Below are positions 46,526 through 58,008 of a stretch of 64,000 nucleotides of DNA, one piece after another. The DNA is taken from positions 992,001 to 1,056,000 of the forward strand of contig JADANN010000098.1 of the NCBI GenBank assembly GCA_018806985.1, read 5' to 3'. Under the pieces are notes generated by a model. That model was not told where the DNA came from. It searched no databases and saw only the letters and a program-made list of their open reading frames with translations. This DNA is from Angiostrongylus vasorum (Eukaryota; Nematoda; Chromadorea; Rhabditida; Metastrongylidae). The translations under genes were made by a program, and so were the position numbers. The stretch's first letter is position 1. Each line of letters opens with the position of its first letter.

Positions 46526-46844
46526 GGATAAAAGCGTCGTAAATGGTGTTTTTTAACGCGTTACTGTAGTCAGAATGATAAGCGCGTTTAAAAAACCCTA
46601 TCTGTCTTCTGGGAATGTTCTCGTTGCAGTGGCGTCATTGTAAGCGCCGGCGTCCGAAAAAAGTTGCGGGTCGTAAGGTAAAAAGAAAAACTCATTGCCC
46701 TTCTGCTACTTGTAATGCGACCGACTAAAATGAAGAGCTGTAATAGCCCTAATCCAACTATCTCATGATTTCAAGATAAATAGCAAAGCGCACAGTTCAG
46801 ATTTTCGAGACCTATCCCATAAAGTGCGCGTGTGGACAATTCAT

Positions 46845-47065
46845 TAATTACAATGATACTGAGATATTTGCAAAGCTCGGATCCCAGGATTTGCAAAGCT
46901 TGGATCCTAGGCCATATCGAACCCTTGATTACCGTCTCCTGGGGCTCATGTGTTCCTGCACCAGTGAGGCCCTTGCTTTGCCTTTCTCTCGACTGACTTC
47001 TTTCAAGCTTACCTCTTTACTCTACCGTGAAAAGAAAAAAAAATTATAGGCAGTAAATAAAAATG
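46845..47065 (+). mobile_element. SINE-B-like repeat with tandem duplication
   Basis: ATTACAATGATACTGAGATATTTGC head; TTTGCAAAGCTCGGATCC is repeated as TTTGCAAAGCTTGGATCC; ends TATAGGCAGTAAATAAAAATG. A hydrophobic 102-codon open frame follows (47080-47388) but has no recognisable similarity. Confidence 0.55.
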
Positions 47066-47399
47066 TTGACTACTGCGAATTGAGTAATGCTTCCTTCGAT
47101 CTTCAACACGTTATACACAAACAACTTGCCTCTTTGGTTTTTGTGAAACCGACTTTATTAAACCGTGCTGACAAGCTAAGCAAGCTAATCAGTCTTAACA
47201 AAATACTTGCTATGCCGTCTATTCTAAATTACGAAGCTATAATGCATGTAATCATCTTTTCAATTGTGCTGAGTAGTTTCTTCACGGTTGTGATCAGCAT
47301 CATTTATTTTTTGCCATGTGTGGGAGCCTCCGTTTCTACCTATGCATCTGTGACATCACTCAGTAATCCTAGGTCCGAGTTTTTGTAAGCTCATCGTTG

Positions 47400-47810
47400 C
47401 TCATTGGACGTTGAAGCCAGTGCTTTCTTCTTGAGCAGACACAAGGATGTCAATAAGAAGAGTTGCCCAGTAATAGTTGACTTTTTGGGCGGTTCCCGCT
47501 TTCTGTACAGCCTGGAAAGTTCAAACTGACTTGCACTTTAATCATTCAAACACTTTCATAACCAGATAAGCTTTTTTTTCTGGTTTTTTCATAGCTTATG
47601 GAGAACAGGAAGATGAGTGTTCCAAAGAATTGGTTCATTACTCGGACGAAATTAATGTAATGGATTTTTTCTGCTGAGATTATGTTAGTGTTCAACCGAG
47701 TAGATTGTGAGTCAGCTCCATCTCTCCAGGCTCTGAAGTGCCCAAAACTGCCGAAACGGATTCCACTATTGAATTTATCGCGTGATTTTCAGCTGCACAT
47801 CTTCTCAAGA
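47400..47810. mobile_element. Decayed PLE-type foldback
   Basis: Outward-facing terminal motifs at 47500-47530 (minus) and 47725-47775 (plus: CAGGCTCTGAAGTG.. then CTGCCGAAACGG) resemble PLE ends. No endonuclease remains between them. The hammerhead cores are mutated. Confidence 0.5.
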
Positions 47811-47939
47811 AGAAAACACTGACCTGTCCATATACAACTTTTTCCGTAATTCTCTGCTGGAATTTTATTCACATATTCGACTTAGGTCGTTTCTCTAGCA
47901 GATCACCATAATCATAGCGCACATAAGCACGCTTTTTCA

Positions 47940-47945
47940 TTTATT
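47940..47945 (-). terminator. Poly(A) signal AATAAA downstream of the PP1-like gene
   Basis: AATAAA on the minus strand, about 100 nt after the proposed stop codon at 48045-48047. It supports the placement of the last exon. Confidence 0.45.
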
Positions 47946-48044
47946 GGAGTAGAAATAGAGTTCATATCAACCTTGTGACGCACATGGTTACCTTCCACCG
48001 TGAGCGGAATGTCATCTCAATAGCTTATCCTTACCGTCTCCATT

Positions 48045-51000
48045 TCATAGTCTTCTCTCACTTTTCGATTGAGGATCACCCCGTAAAGCATAAGGAATAT
48101 CATGCTTTGAACTTTTCGCTTTTTCCCTCTGCTATATTCACTTAGCCATAGACATGTCCAATTCCTTTATCTGTTCATTGAGTTACTTCGTGGAAATGTG
48201 ACTTCATTTTTAGGAGTCTGATTCTCGCTACTCAGTGTTCTATTAGAGCATTTACTAAGTTTTGAATTTTCTGAATCATGTCTTTTCCTTCATAACCTAT
48301 TCGAGAAGCGTGTAGTGCATTTAGGGTCGCCCTGCAAAATTGGTACCAGACCTGGGTGGGAAGATAGCAGCGCTGACTCATTACATCGGTGTGCCACCAG
48401 GAGTCATTGTATAGACCAGACATGCATTCAGTCACTTCTAACGATGGTAGATAAAGTCGGATGCATGGTGTATCCGTTTGGGATTGATCAATGCCTACAT
48501 TTTATTTAATCTATTCAAGTCCGACAACTCGAAAAATTTTTGTGAAACGTGACGTCTTGGTTGTTGGTGTTGTGAATGTCGCGTGACGATCGGTCGAAAA
48601 ATTATGAAGTTTGCCGTTAACTGAAAAAAATGATATTTAAATTAATGTGCGCATTGTTCATTCTGTTCACAATCCAAGTGTAATCTAATGATTTGGACTT
48701 TATTCTTCACCCAGTTATAGTAAGAAAGTTCATGATATTCATTTGTCGATGTCTACAACTTAGCTGGTGGATATCATCTCTTGGTGGTCAGCTACATGAT
48801 CTGCTTCAGTCTGTCGTCTAAGAGCTATTGTTTAATACCACAGCTAAACGCAACTGGGCTGGTTTTTTTTGCAATGGTCTTATGAAGCACTTAGTTTAAA
48901 AATTCTATCAAAAGAAGAGTGATGCCAACTATAGATCTATGAATTCACTTACGTCTCTCTTAATTCTCATCACACAACCATCGTTCATCATATTCTGGTA
49001 GTTGGGGGCCGAGAAAATCGTCACCAGTCGTCCACCAGCGAACATTCGATAGCCTCCGTGAACCATCTGGATATTTATGGAATAATTTGAAGAACATGCC
49101 AGATTCTAACTTGGGAGCGAGAAATTACCGTGTTTGAATAGGCGTGACGTGATTTAACACAATTAAATATTCTGTATCTTAAAGATGCATATAGCGCAAT
49201 AATTAAAGATGCCTTAAAATGTATATGGGTTCCTCTCGATCCCGCTCTTCGTGCACACCAAGTTGTCAATCCTTCTGAAGTCGGCGAATTGGCACCGGAA
49301 TTGTGTGTCCCTGTTCGCAAGATCAACATGTGAAAATTAATGTTATTCGAGACGAGGTTATTCGAGGCTTTGAAATCCACTGTATAGCCGTTAGCTCTTC
49401 AAATAATAGGAGGGCAAAAAGATTAGGCATTAAACGTAAATTAATCCGTTAGAGATGGGCCATCCATTCAACTGAATTCATAGCATCGTTAACGTGACTC
49501 AGTGTATACTTGTTTTATACAGCGATTTTCGGGGCTTACCGATATACCAAGTTAGTGTCGCTGCACTCGCAGACAAGTCTGGTACCAATTTTTCCGACCG
49601 CAGATGGGTTTTGGTTAAGTAGTGGGACGCGGGATCGAAGCAGGCAGCACGTAGTGTACTGCTCTGCATCTTCAAGCATCGCGACATAAGAAACATTTCA
49701 AGTAGTAAAGCATGAAAAAAAAATTCTTTTCAGCTAAATTAGCCTTTTCTGAACTACCTCTGCTGTTATCTGATGTGCTCTGATGATCAGATCAATTTTA
49801 TGATTTGTGCAGAACTCGTCAACTACCGATTCGTCAAACGAGAATGAGATCCCACGGCATGACAAAGACCATCCTGGCTAAAATTCCTATTTATTTAATG
49901 AAAAAAACTGACGTCATGCTGCACAGTACCCTCTAATTTTTTTAATGTTTAATTGTAGTAATAAAATGATTTTACCGTATTTAATAGTTTTCCATATCAT
50001 CAAAATTCCTCAGCAGCTGATTCATGTAGACCACTAAGTTCACTTTCCTACGCTTAGACAGACACCTCATGTTCTACGTATAGTCCAACATCTAGGTATT
50101 CTACTACGCTTTTATAAGCAACAACCTCTTCATTGCTCTACCCCTACGGTAGGTATGAAAATCACAAGGGGAATACTGAACATAATTTGTGATAAGGTGA
50201 CTACTGATTTGACGTGAATAGTATCACGGAACCTCCCATCGGTTCACCGTCTCATCGTGGCTGAGAGGTGTTCCTAGGCGTCGGGCTGCGATGTACGGCG
50301 GAGGAATCACCCCTCCCCTCCCCGCTGGCAGGGGTCTCCCATGTTGAGAAGGAGTCCGGCGTTTCGCTCAGGAAGCTCCGCTAAGAGTAAACCAATATCA
50401 GGATCCACCACCGTCCTAGTACCAAACTAGTCGGATGATGGCAAATAGCCCTTTGATCCACAAGCGCGGCGACTGCCTGTGATTGTGACGACCTGGGGGC
50501 AGACTTTGGCCGGGCTTACTTTGGGATTTTAGGGAAAAACAATGGCTAAACCAACAAAACTCCGAAAAAATGGAGAATATGCTGGGCCTGCACAACAAGT
50601 GAGGTCGGGTCGTTCAAGTATCCAGGTATCCAAGTACCTTGGAAAAAGTTACTGTGTGAGAAGAAACGGTAATGACGTAAATACACTTGTTCTTTACGAA
50701 ATGTTCACAGAAGTAAGCACTGATGTCAAGGTGTACCATCGCAAATGTGTTAATATTGTTGTCTTCCCTTTCAGTGATACGCAGTTTTTAATTTATAAGC
50801 CACTTAATAGAAGAGGTTCTCACTTGAAGACCGTCTGGATCCGACCAAACGATATCACACATTATACCATATGGAGGTATTATCGATGGACGTGGGATCT
50901 GCAAATTTCCGTACGACAGCCATTAGACAAAAAACTTATTGTTTTTCCACCCAGTGGCAAATAACGAGCTGCTTTTCTATCATTTATGTGGTTTATTTGA

Positions 51001-54000
51001 CGCGACTTTATGCACTGTAAGGACTGCGAGATGGTTGGTTCTCTCCCAAATGTTATTCAGTAGACTCAACATTTGTTTAATTGTTGAGCTTACACGAGGT
51101 TGATATGAGATGTTTATTCGGCTAACGTATCGACGTCTTTGTCTTCATCAGAGCCGACGATCCTTGTCGATGGTCCACAGTTGTTCCTCTTCTCGATGTG
51201 GCGTCTTCGTTTCACATCGGACCGGATCTTCCTCAATTGAGCATCACGAATGGGCTATACTCACCTGGCTTTTTAATACAGGGCGGTTGTTGTTAAAATG
51301 ATTATCCGTTGATAATAATTTGTTTTTCAACGCATAATCCAAATTATTTAGTAAATTCCAATAATAGTTCCAGTAATTCCAATTATTCAATTCCACTAAC
51401 AAATTATTACCAACCGATAATCATATCAACAACTACCGCCCTGTATAAAAAGAGCGTCATCGCGTGAGTATGGCTCATTCGTAATCCTCGACTCAGGAGG
51501 ATCCGGTTCGATGGGAGACGGAGAGGCCACATCGAGAAGAGGAACAACTTTGGACCACCGACAAGGGATCATCGGCTCTGATGAAGACGAAGACATCGAA
51601 ACGTTTGCCGAATAAACATCTCGTATCAACCTCGTGTAAGCTCAGCAATATAAACAATGATTATTATAGTACCGAGGTTAAATGACGGTCGGTTTCATAA
51701 TTTAGGAGAATGTTCCTGTTTGCGTGTAACTTCGGCTGCTAGTTGGGGAACTCGTCTCCTTAATGAATGTGATTGAATGGTAGTCCAACAGATTCTCCTT
51801 GAAATTCTGGGACAGATCAACTAAAGCGTTCCCAGGTTCTCGTCTCAAGCAATCCTTTAGGAGTCAGAGGGAGCTTCTGACAAATGTTTGCTACCAATTT
51901 GCGGACTGCGGAGGGACGAGAAACTGCATGGGCTTGGGACTGGGAACGACAAGCGACAATGCATGTGTTGCACTTCCAGCACATCTATGTTAAGCATAGT
52001 TGATATAAAAGACGAAAGAAAGAACCGAACTAACCCTTTCGATATCTTCTAATGTGGTGATATAAGGAGAGAGACCTCCGTGCATGCAAAGCACTTTTTC
52101 GCCAAGAAGGGCGCAAAACGGCAGGTGGTTGAAGGTGTTGATTAATGCAAGGTAAACCTGGATAGATTTCACTTTCTGACAAGTGAGCTTAATTCACGTC
52201 AAGTCTTAGCCAACGACGTACATGAAATCCAGCTTTAATTTCATTAAACTACCGTACCCGTAAAAAATGGCTACGTTTATTGTATTCGCTCTTCAACTCC
52301 GCTTTAAATGTATTTCCTTTTGTATCTTTTAAATTCTTACTTTCAACATAGTACTTGTTGCTGGTCCATGTACTTTTCCACATTTGCTAGAAAGTGCCCT
52401 CCTTACATCTACCTTTGCTTTCGTAACAAATTTAGAGACATTGTCATGCATCGCGCTACATTCACACTTCTATCAGTGGAGTCTTCTAATTGCTTATATC
52501 TCATAAGCGAGAAAATAAATCTGTGGGTCCTACGCCTCCTCCAGAATATTGAAAGCCGCTCGTTCTTGACATTGCTTTTAAATTCAATGTATCATTCAAT
52601 AAGTTCCAAATAAGTCTTTTTTGGTGTGCCATGTGATTAAAGACTTTCACAACTGCCTTGAAATCTCACCCATTCTCCTCGTATGCCATACTTTACCATA
52701 CATTCATCGTAGAAACCATACGTGCTGGTCGTGTTGACATCTTCGTGGTTTCCACGTAACAGAAACACCCGATGCGGATAGCGAATCTGGTAGGCAAACA
52801 ACAGAATTGCCAACTCCAGACCCTAGACATGTAAAAATTAGTGAATAATTTACATAGGATACATGCTTTCTTTGATAAGCTTGCACGAGCTTGACAAACA
52901 ATCTTTATTCGGCTAACGTTTCGACTCCTTCGTCTTCGTCAGAGCCGATGATCCGAGTCGATGGTCCATAGTTGTTCGGCGTTGTCAATGTAGCGTCTTC
53001 GGCTTCGTATCGAGTCTGATCTTTCTCTGTGGAGTATCTCTCGAATGAGATATTCTTACACGGCAATGCTTTTTTATACAGGACGCTGGTTGTTTACAAC
53101 AGTGTTTGTCCGAAAAAGGTCGAAACGTTAGCCGAACAGAGATTGTTTATCAACCTAGTGTAAGCTTGTCAAAAAAAAGAATGCATGTTGGTTGGTCATA
53201 TCGAGGGGTAAACAAAAGTCGCTTTCGAACTATTACGTAGGATATTTCAGGGGGCTAGCTAAAACTTAGGCTTACCTGAGTTCCTCTATCGACGTAGTCA
53301 CCAAGAAACACGTAAGTATTTCTTGAAGGATCTCCGCATCGATCAATAATTTTTCGCAAATCTACGAGCTGCCCATGCAGATCGCCTACAACAGTGGCTG
53401 GCAGTGAGTCCCTGGAAACTACTGAACTTGAACCAGGTTACGGTTACCGTCTTGTGTTAAGCGGAAGTCACAGTATTGAGTAAAGAAATGTTCATTTACT
53501 AATGTTATTAGAGACCATGAGCTATTGATTCTTTATAAAATAGGTCTATTTTCAGCGATGAATTCATGAATGGAGGCAGTCAGTATGGGAGAACTAACTG
53601 TGATGCACGTGTGTGGCCACTTGCCAAAAGCAACTCCGCCATTAGGTGCTCTTCGTGTTCACCGAGAGATTTATTGTTTCACGTGCAGCGCCGATAAATG
53701 GGAAGTCAGTTGTTTCCTCATTCAATAGATGCGGATGGAAGTTGAGGGAAAAAAGGGTACCACTTTCGGCGTTGATCAGTAGGCAAGGGATGCACCATGA
53801 ATTCGACATTGACAAACATCGTTTGTGGTGTTTGAATGCATATCTGGCCTATACAGCGACTTTTGGTGGCCTAACAATCTATCAAGCAAGGGCTGTTATC
53901 GTTCCACACAAACTCGGTGCCAGTTTACCTATTCTGAATGGATGGAGGGCTTATTGAGCTTGAGACGTGGTGTCGAATCGGCGTCCGATCCAACGTATCT

Positions 54001-54939
54001 TGTAGGGCACCTCGAAATAATCCGCTACACATGTTAACACCTAACCTGCTCACGAGTGATTTATCCATATTCACACGATGAAAGTCTAGCTTCAAGGAAG
54101 TTAGCGAAAAGAATTGTAGAACGCTGAAGGAAATTAAGAAAAAAATTTGTCGCAATATGAGCTCATCATCAAGTACATCGAGAGCGATCAGTGAAGCTGT
54201 CCTTCCAGCTTATATAGTTGGTTGGGCCATTTCTGCCTTATTTCCAGAACGATCAAGTTGTTAATGTGAATGTGATAGATTAATCATAGATGTCTACAGA
54301 ATTCCGAACACGATGACGGGAATGAATGACTATATTAACATCATGAGCGATAACGCCGTTTCAACAATGTGCCACCATAGCACCCTTCGCTTGAACCGTT
54401 CCCAGTACGGCTGGTGAATCCAAGTGTCAATGTTTTACACGATCTGTGAAAGCTGTGCACATTTTATGTAATGAATAGCTATATAAAGTCATTAAAAAAA
54501 CGACACGTTGGCGGATTTTTTTGCTTCGGTCAGGTGAATATTCTGGAAATCGGAAGCAACTTTGCATCAGCGTATATTTCAAATCGAACTTCGAAGTGAG
54601 TTTTTTTTCCAATTTTGAAACTACATTGGGAAAGTTTCTACTAGAAATCCACAAATCAGCTGCAAAAAATTTAAACAAGAAGCGAAACTATATTCTGTAA
54701 AGAAATTCTAGAACTGAATAATCTAAAAAAAGATCCGACAAGCTATTTTTACTCCACAGCTTCTTTTTTCTTCTAGTGTATTCAGGATTTGAAGAGCGAG
54801 GTCATCCTGCTGAGAGTAATGTGTCACCTCACCTAGACAGCCTAATAAGTCCTTTATGTCTCATTAGTGAATCGGTAGCACTGGCGGATACATTCCGAAT
54901 TTCGTCGACCGTCAATCGAACGTCGACCTCGGGGGGCAT
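48045..54939 (-). CDS. Divergent PP1-type Ser/Thr protein phosphatase catalytic subunit, 8 exons
   Basis: Exons in order: 54833-54939, 53276-53411, 52697-52822, 52035-52175, 50824-50898, 49758-49877, 48953-49066, 48045-48128 (TGA 48045-48047). Exon lengths sum to 903 bp and every junction is in frame, giving 300 residues. Visible PPP-family motifs in order: VVGDLHGQ (exon 2), FLGDYVDRG (exon 2), LLRGNHE (exon 3), CMHGGLSP (exon 4), DIVWSDPD (exon 5), SCRGISFSF and RAHQ (exon 6), [10 protein letters not shown] (exon 7). All metal ligands (D, H, D, N, H, H) and the catalytic Arg residues are present, so an active metallophosphatase is likely. Odd point: SAPNY is followed by Gln where PP1 usually has Cys, and the beta12-13 loop differs. 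The short basic tail (exon 8, KSERRL end) is unlike canonical PP1. Nematodes have many lineage-specific PP1 paralogues, often germline-expressed; that role here is inference. The last exon is the least certain. Confidence 0.9.
48328..48505 (+). mobile_element. SINE-A copy, 5' truncated
   Basis: From CCTGCAAAATTGGTACCAG to GGGATTGATCAATGCC. In the last intron of the PP1-like gene. Confidence 0.7.
49525..49690 (-). mobile_element. SINE-A remnant
   Basis: Body GACAAGTCTGGTACCAATTT and a degraded head; in an intron of the PP1-like gene. Confidence 0.5.
50231..50642 (+). mobile_element. SINE-C copy, near full length
   Basis: Head CATCGTGGCTGAGAGGTGTT, GGATCCACCACCGTCCTAGT, ends at TATCCAAGTACCTTGG. 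Its 3' end lies 180 bp upstream, in plus orientation, of a PP1 exon read from the other strand. Confidence 0.82.
51116..51158 (-). ncRNA. Hammerhead-like motif in left arm of foldback
   Basis: CUGAUGA core, GAC/GUC helix II and UCGGCU/AGCCGA helix I are present; GAAA is changed to GAUA. Confidence 0.45.
51571..51613 (+). ncRNA. Hammerhead-like motif in right arm of foldback
   Basis: CUGAUGA and GAAACGU are intact. Helix II is weakened by a change (GACAUC instead of GACGUC) and the first helix I pair is lost. Confidence 0.45.
51740..51990 (-). mobile_element. SINE-A remnant
   Basis: TTGCTACCAATTTGCGGACTG and ATGCATGTGTTGCACTTCC are recognisable; strongly diverged. Confidence 0.45.
52885..53175. 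mobile_element. Foldback element with one intact hammerhead-like motif
   Basis: 290-bp element: left arm TTGCACGAGCTTGACAAAC.., right arm ..GTTTATCAACCTAGTGTAAG. The left motif is the best in the family; the right keeps GAAACGTTAGCCGA but has lost CUGANGA. It sits between the second and third exons of the PP1-like gene. Confidence 0.72.
52907..52952 (-). ncRNA. Hammerhead-like motif, most intact in the foldback family
   Basis: Minus strand: helix I UCGGCU pairs with AGCCGA; core CUGACGA; extra A; helix II GAC/GUC with GAAGGA loop; GAAA; then CGUU before the helix I strand. Helix III would be only the self-complementary ACGU, so cleavage would need a dimer. That minimal form is known for other small hammerheads. 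Confidence 0.55.
53768..54020 (-). mobile_element. SINE-A copy, diverged
   Basis: Tail CGGCGTTGATCAGTAGGCAA, body GAATGCATATCTGGCCTATA and CTCGGTGCCAGTTTACC, head near 53990. In the first intron of the PP1-like gene. Confidence 0.65.
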
Positions 54940-54953
54940 TGTGCTTAATTCTG
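54940..54953 (-). promoter_or_regulatory. Candidate trans-splice (spliced-leader) acceptor of the PP1-like gene
   Basis: On the minus strand a pyrimidine-rich TTGCTTTCAG lies 11 nt upstream of the PP1-like ATG (54939). With no upstream exon evident, this is the arrangement expected for a nematode SL acceptor with a very short 5' leader. An ordinary intron acceptor for a 5'UTR exon is the alternative. Confidence 0.5.
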
Positions 54954-55141
54954 AAAGCAACGACAAAGGACTTTAAAGATTTTCACAGTGCTGAAGAATT
55001 GTCTTGTACGAAGTTAGGCTCTTTCATCATAGGGTTTTCTTCCTGTTTTTGTTCTACATGGGATTCATAGAGGATCCAAGGCTACTATAACAGTTCTTCA
55101 CTTGTTCTCTTAATTAACAATCGGTAAATGAAGAAGATTGA

Positions 55142-55541
55142 TAGTGCTTAGATACTTAGATGGCCCGTCCTTACTGATTGCGCGGGCCCCAGCATAAATT
55201 AGTTATTGTGCTACTACTATGGTTTTGCTGGTTTAGCTGTTGTGGTTCTCGAGAGTTCTGAGGTCAGCCTAGCCAAAGTTTGCCCCCAGATCGTCACCAC
55301 CACAGGCAATCGCCGCCTTTGTCGATCAGAGGGAGGTTTGCCATCATGCGACTAATTTGGTACCAAGACGGTGTTGGATCCTGGTATTGGTTTACTCTTA
55401 GCTGTACTTCCTGGTGGAAACGCCGGACTCCTTCTCAGCTTGGGAGACCTTTCCGGAGTGATGAATCCCCCTTGCTGTGCATCGCAGCCCAACACCTAGG
55501 AGCACCTCCTAGCCACGATGGGGGCGGTAAATCGTTGAGAG
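55142..55541 (-). mobile_element. SINE-C copy with perfect 12-bp target duplication
   Basis: GAAGAAGATTGA at 55130-55141 and 55542-55553 flank a 400-bp copy upstream of the PP1-like gene. Confidence 0.85.
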
Positions 55542-55553
55542 GAAGAAGATTGA

Positions 55554-57086
55554 AGATTCTTCAATCAAGGCATTCGGATTGCAAATCCATTACATTAGTG
55601 GAGTTCCTCAAAAGATCCGACTACAAACACTTTTTACGGATTCTATTAAATGCCTGATTCAAAACAAGGAAATTGTGAGCGTTGCATGCAGAAAAAAACA
55701 GCTTAAGTGAAACACAACCATGGAAATACTGTCATAATTTCTACATGGACGACATTCCACCATCACCCCTGATAAGTAAGATGACCTACAGTTACTTAAA
55801 ACCATGATAGAGACGAGATGGAAGAAAAATTGCACTTCAGTCTTTTCCAGTACGCAACCAGTATTCTACTTTCCAAAAAATTCCTTATAGGGAAAGATTA
55901 CTCGAAATTTACCCCGCTCAAGCAAAAGTTGTGATAAGTACGTTATGAAACACAGCTCGAGATCTGCCAGAGTCAGAGGTCGGCACCTCGTTAGAGCTGG
56001 AAGCTACTAAATACGTTTGATTCCAGCAATCGAGGCAACATCTTATCTTGACAACGTAGCGATTCAATACCAGTGGAGAAAGTTGCGCATGGTCTACCAA
56101 CCCAAGAAGTGATTTCCCAAACAAGGGACTCAGCTTGAACCACGACCAGTTGAAGATGTACGATTCCGACAGCGATTATACCGTGTAGATCAGATCCATC
56201 CTATAACCTAACTCATTGCAAACACCATTTACACTTGATTGTCTGTTAAAAACATTCGACTTTGTCAAAACGAATGTAATAATATCACCGACTAAGGAGT
56301 AGATGTCCCCGTATACAACAACTTTATCATAGTGTTGTTATAACAACACATTTAAATACAGCTCTTCCTACCCGTTCCCGACAATCCGCTGAGAGTGCTC
56401 AAAGAAGAGGAAAAGTGATAGGGTTTGCATAGATTTGATAGTGATAGATAGGTAAACAGTGATAATGATAGTGTGATAGTGAACCATTTGAAATGAGTGT
56501 TTCTTTGACTAGGAAAGCTAAACCACAAGGGCATTGACAGAGCAGAAAGCAACATGAAGGAGAGATTATGTGGAAGTAGCACAGGCCAAATTTGGATTGC
56601 TTGCATATGTTACTCATAAAGCGGTGGACTCAAACGACGCACTCATCATTTTGGATCCACGGTTCTCCTAAGGCTTTGGTGTAAAGTTGGGATCAGTCCA
56701 ACAATTTTACGTACCATCCTCAGAGCGCTTAAAGAAAGTGCTCCGAGTTATAGTCGACACACGCAATATCTAGCGGATTCTTTATCTATTGTAAAACTAT
56801 CCTGTCTTCAAATCTATAAGAACGCAGTTCGAAGACGAAACACAACCGTGTGGATGTGTATGAGTCTAGGTTTATGAATTTACGCTGGGCTGTATGAATA
56901 TTTCTTATGAAGCTAGCTAAGCACTTTGAATAACAGCATTCAAGGCGACAACACTGCTCAGCGTCATCGTCAAAGTTCGTTAATTGGCGCCTGTAGTACT
57001 CGCAGTTCCTCTTGAGTAAGCGAGTCCTTCTAAGAAACTCTAGCATGTGACTCTGACAACACTTCATTAGCACCGATTCGACATAC
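55554..57086. other. No gene seen
   Basis: Contains a GATAG-rich stretch (56418-56480) and a 103-codon minus-strand open frame (56786-57097), Cys- and Arg-rich, that overlaps the exon at 57087 in another phase and is probably chance. Confidence 0.35.
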
Positions 57087-57257
57087 TGGGCGATCAACAG
57101 GAGAAAAGATGAGACACAAGAACTTTCCGCCGTGCTTATTCATACGAATCATGTGCTGGTCTGCGAACATGACCGTCACTGGGTTTATAAATGTACAGCT
57201 GTCACCAAAGTGGTCAATCGTTCTCATATCGTAATAAGTTTTCAGATCATCGTCTAT
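57087..57257 (-). CDS. Candidate coding exon, unrecognised
   Basis: 57 codons between GGTTAG and a GTATGT donor, reading TYYDMRTIDHFGDSCTFINP then a segment ending FSPVDRP. Composition and borders look like a real exon. The frame below 57087 is also open in another phase. I do not recognise the family. Confidence 0.4.
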
Positions 57258-57395
57258 CTAACCTTCGTATAGAGGTTTGACTTGTTATCCCATGTAGTGA
57301 AGATTACCTCAGCGAAGAACAGGAAGAGAGGGAAGGAGGGAGACAAGGAGAAATAACGATTGTCTCTTGTTCTTCTGGAACTGAGCAATTTATTC

Positions 57396-57509
57396 TTACA
57401 TTGGCGTTGTGAAACCAGCAGTTGTTATCTTCGTGATGATGTGATCCATATAATCTTCAATGGTGCCATCAAACGAACTGTCATTGTTGTCTAATTTTTC
57501 TGATGTTTT
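57396..57509 (-). CDS. Candidate exon, probably terminal
   Basis: After CCCTTTCAG the minus-strand frame reads SSFDGTIEDYMDHIITKI then TTAGFTTPM and a TAA at 57396-57398, with AATAAA at 57389-57394. The same spot also makes a GTAAGA donor, but its phase does not fit the next exon at 57087-57257, so a terminal exon is the simpler reading. Confidence 0.35.
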   Translation of the reverse strand, partial: KTSEKLDNNDSSFDGTIEDYMDHIITKITTAGFTTPM

Positions 57510-58008
57510 CTGAAAGGGAAAGGGTCTTAATTCATCACCTGTCTTCTTAACGCTGCGGTTTTTCACTCACTCTAAATTGAGTTACGTTCATATAAGTACC
57601 GATACCTTTCGAAGAACTAGAAAAATGGACCTCACTAAGAAGTGGGGTATTTATACTAACTGGTATCTATTGACTGCTATCAAATTTGTTTTTATTTTTT
57701 CGCTTCATTTATTGCAAAGCTACAGAAGAACGGGTTTGGATGGATTTCAAATACAGACGTTTCTCTCCCAACGAACATCACAAGCTTTTTCTCCTGAACT
57801 TCATTTGCATCTCTACTTATACGGACTTGTTCTCAGGTCTCTTACTTTATAAAAATGATGTCGGATAAAGAGGACAAAACTTTCGGGGTTGATCTGCTCC
57901 TGATTAGTCACGGAGTTCATTAGATTTCGTCTAAGTTCTCTTAGGGAACTGAATACATATCTGGGATAAACAATGACCTATAGTGGCATACCGAGGTATC
58001 AAGTCAGT

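Larger units (their letters stand above)
51083..51655. mobile_element. Foldback element with hammerhead-like motifs at both ends
   Basis: Left GAGCTTACACGAGGTTGATA and right (reverse complement) GAGCTTACACGAGGTTGATA are inverted ends of a 570-bp element. Each arm holds a GCCGA-helix hammerhead-like motif. Middle contains AATTATTC-type internal repeats and a GTTGATAATAATTTG segment shared with the 58-kb copy. It lies in the long intron of the PP1-like gene. No protein coding seen. Confidence 0.75.

Noticed and set aside
48035..48103. Separate exon starting ATG at 48103 with a GTAAGG donor
   Set aside because: The frame shift of the same stretch gives a phase-matched last exon for the PP1-like gene with stop and downstream AATAAA.
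50542..50964. 140-codon plus-strand open frame
   Set aside because: Its first third is SINE-C, and it overlaps a PP1 exon (50824-50898) on the other strand.
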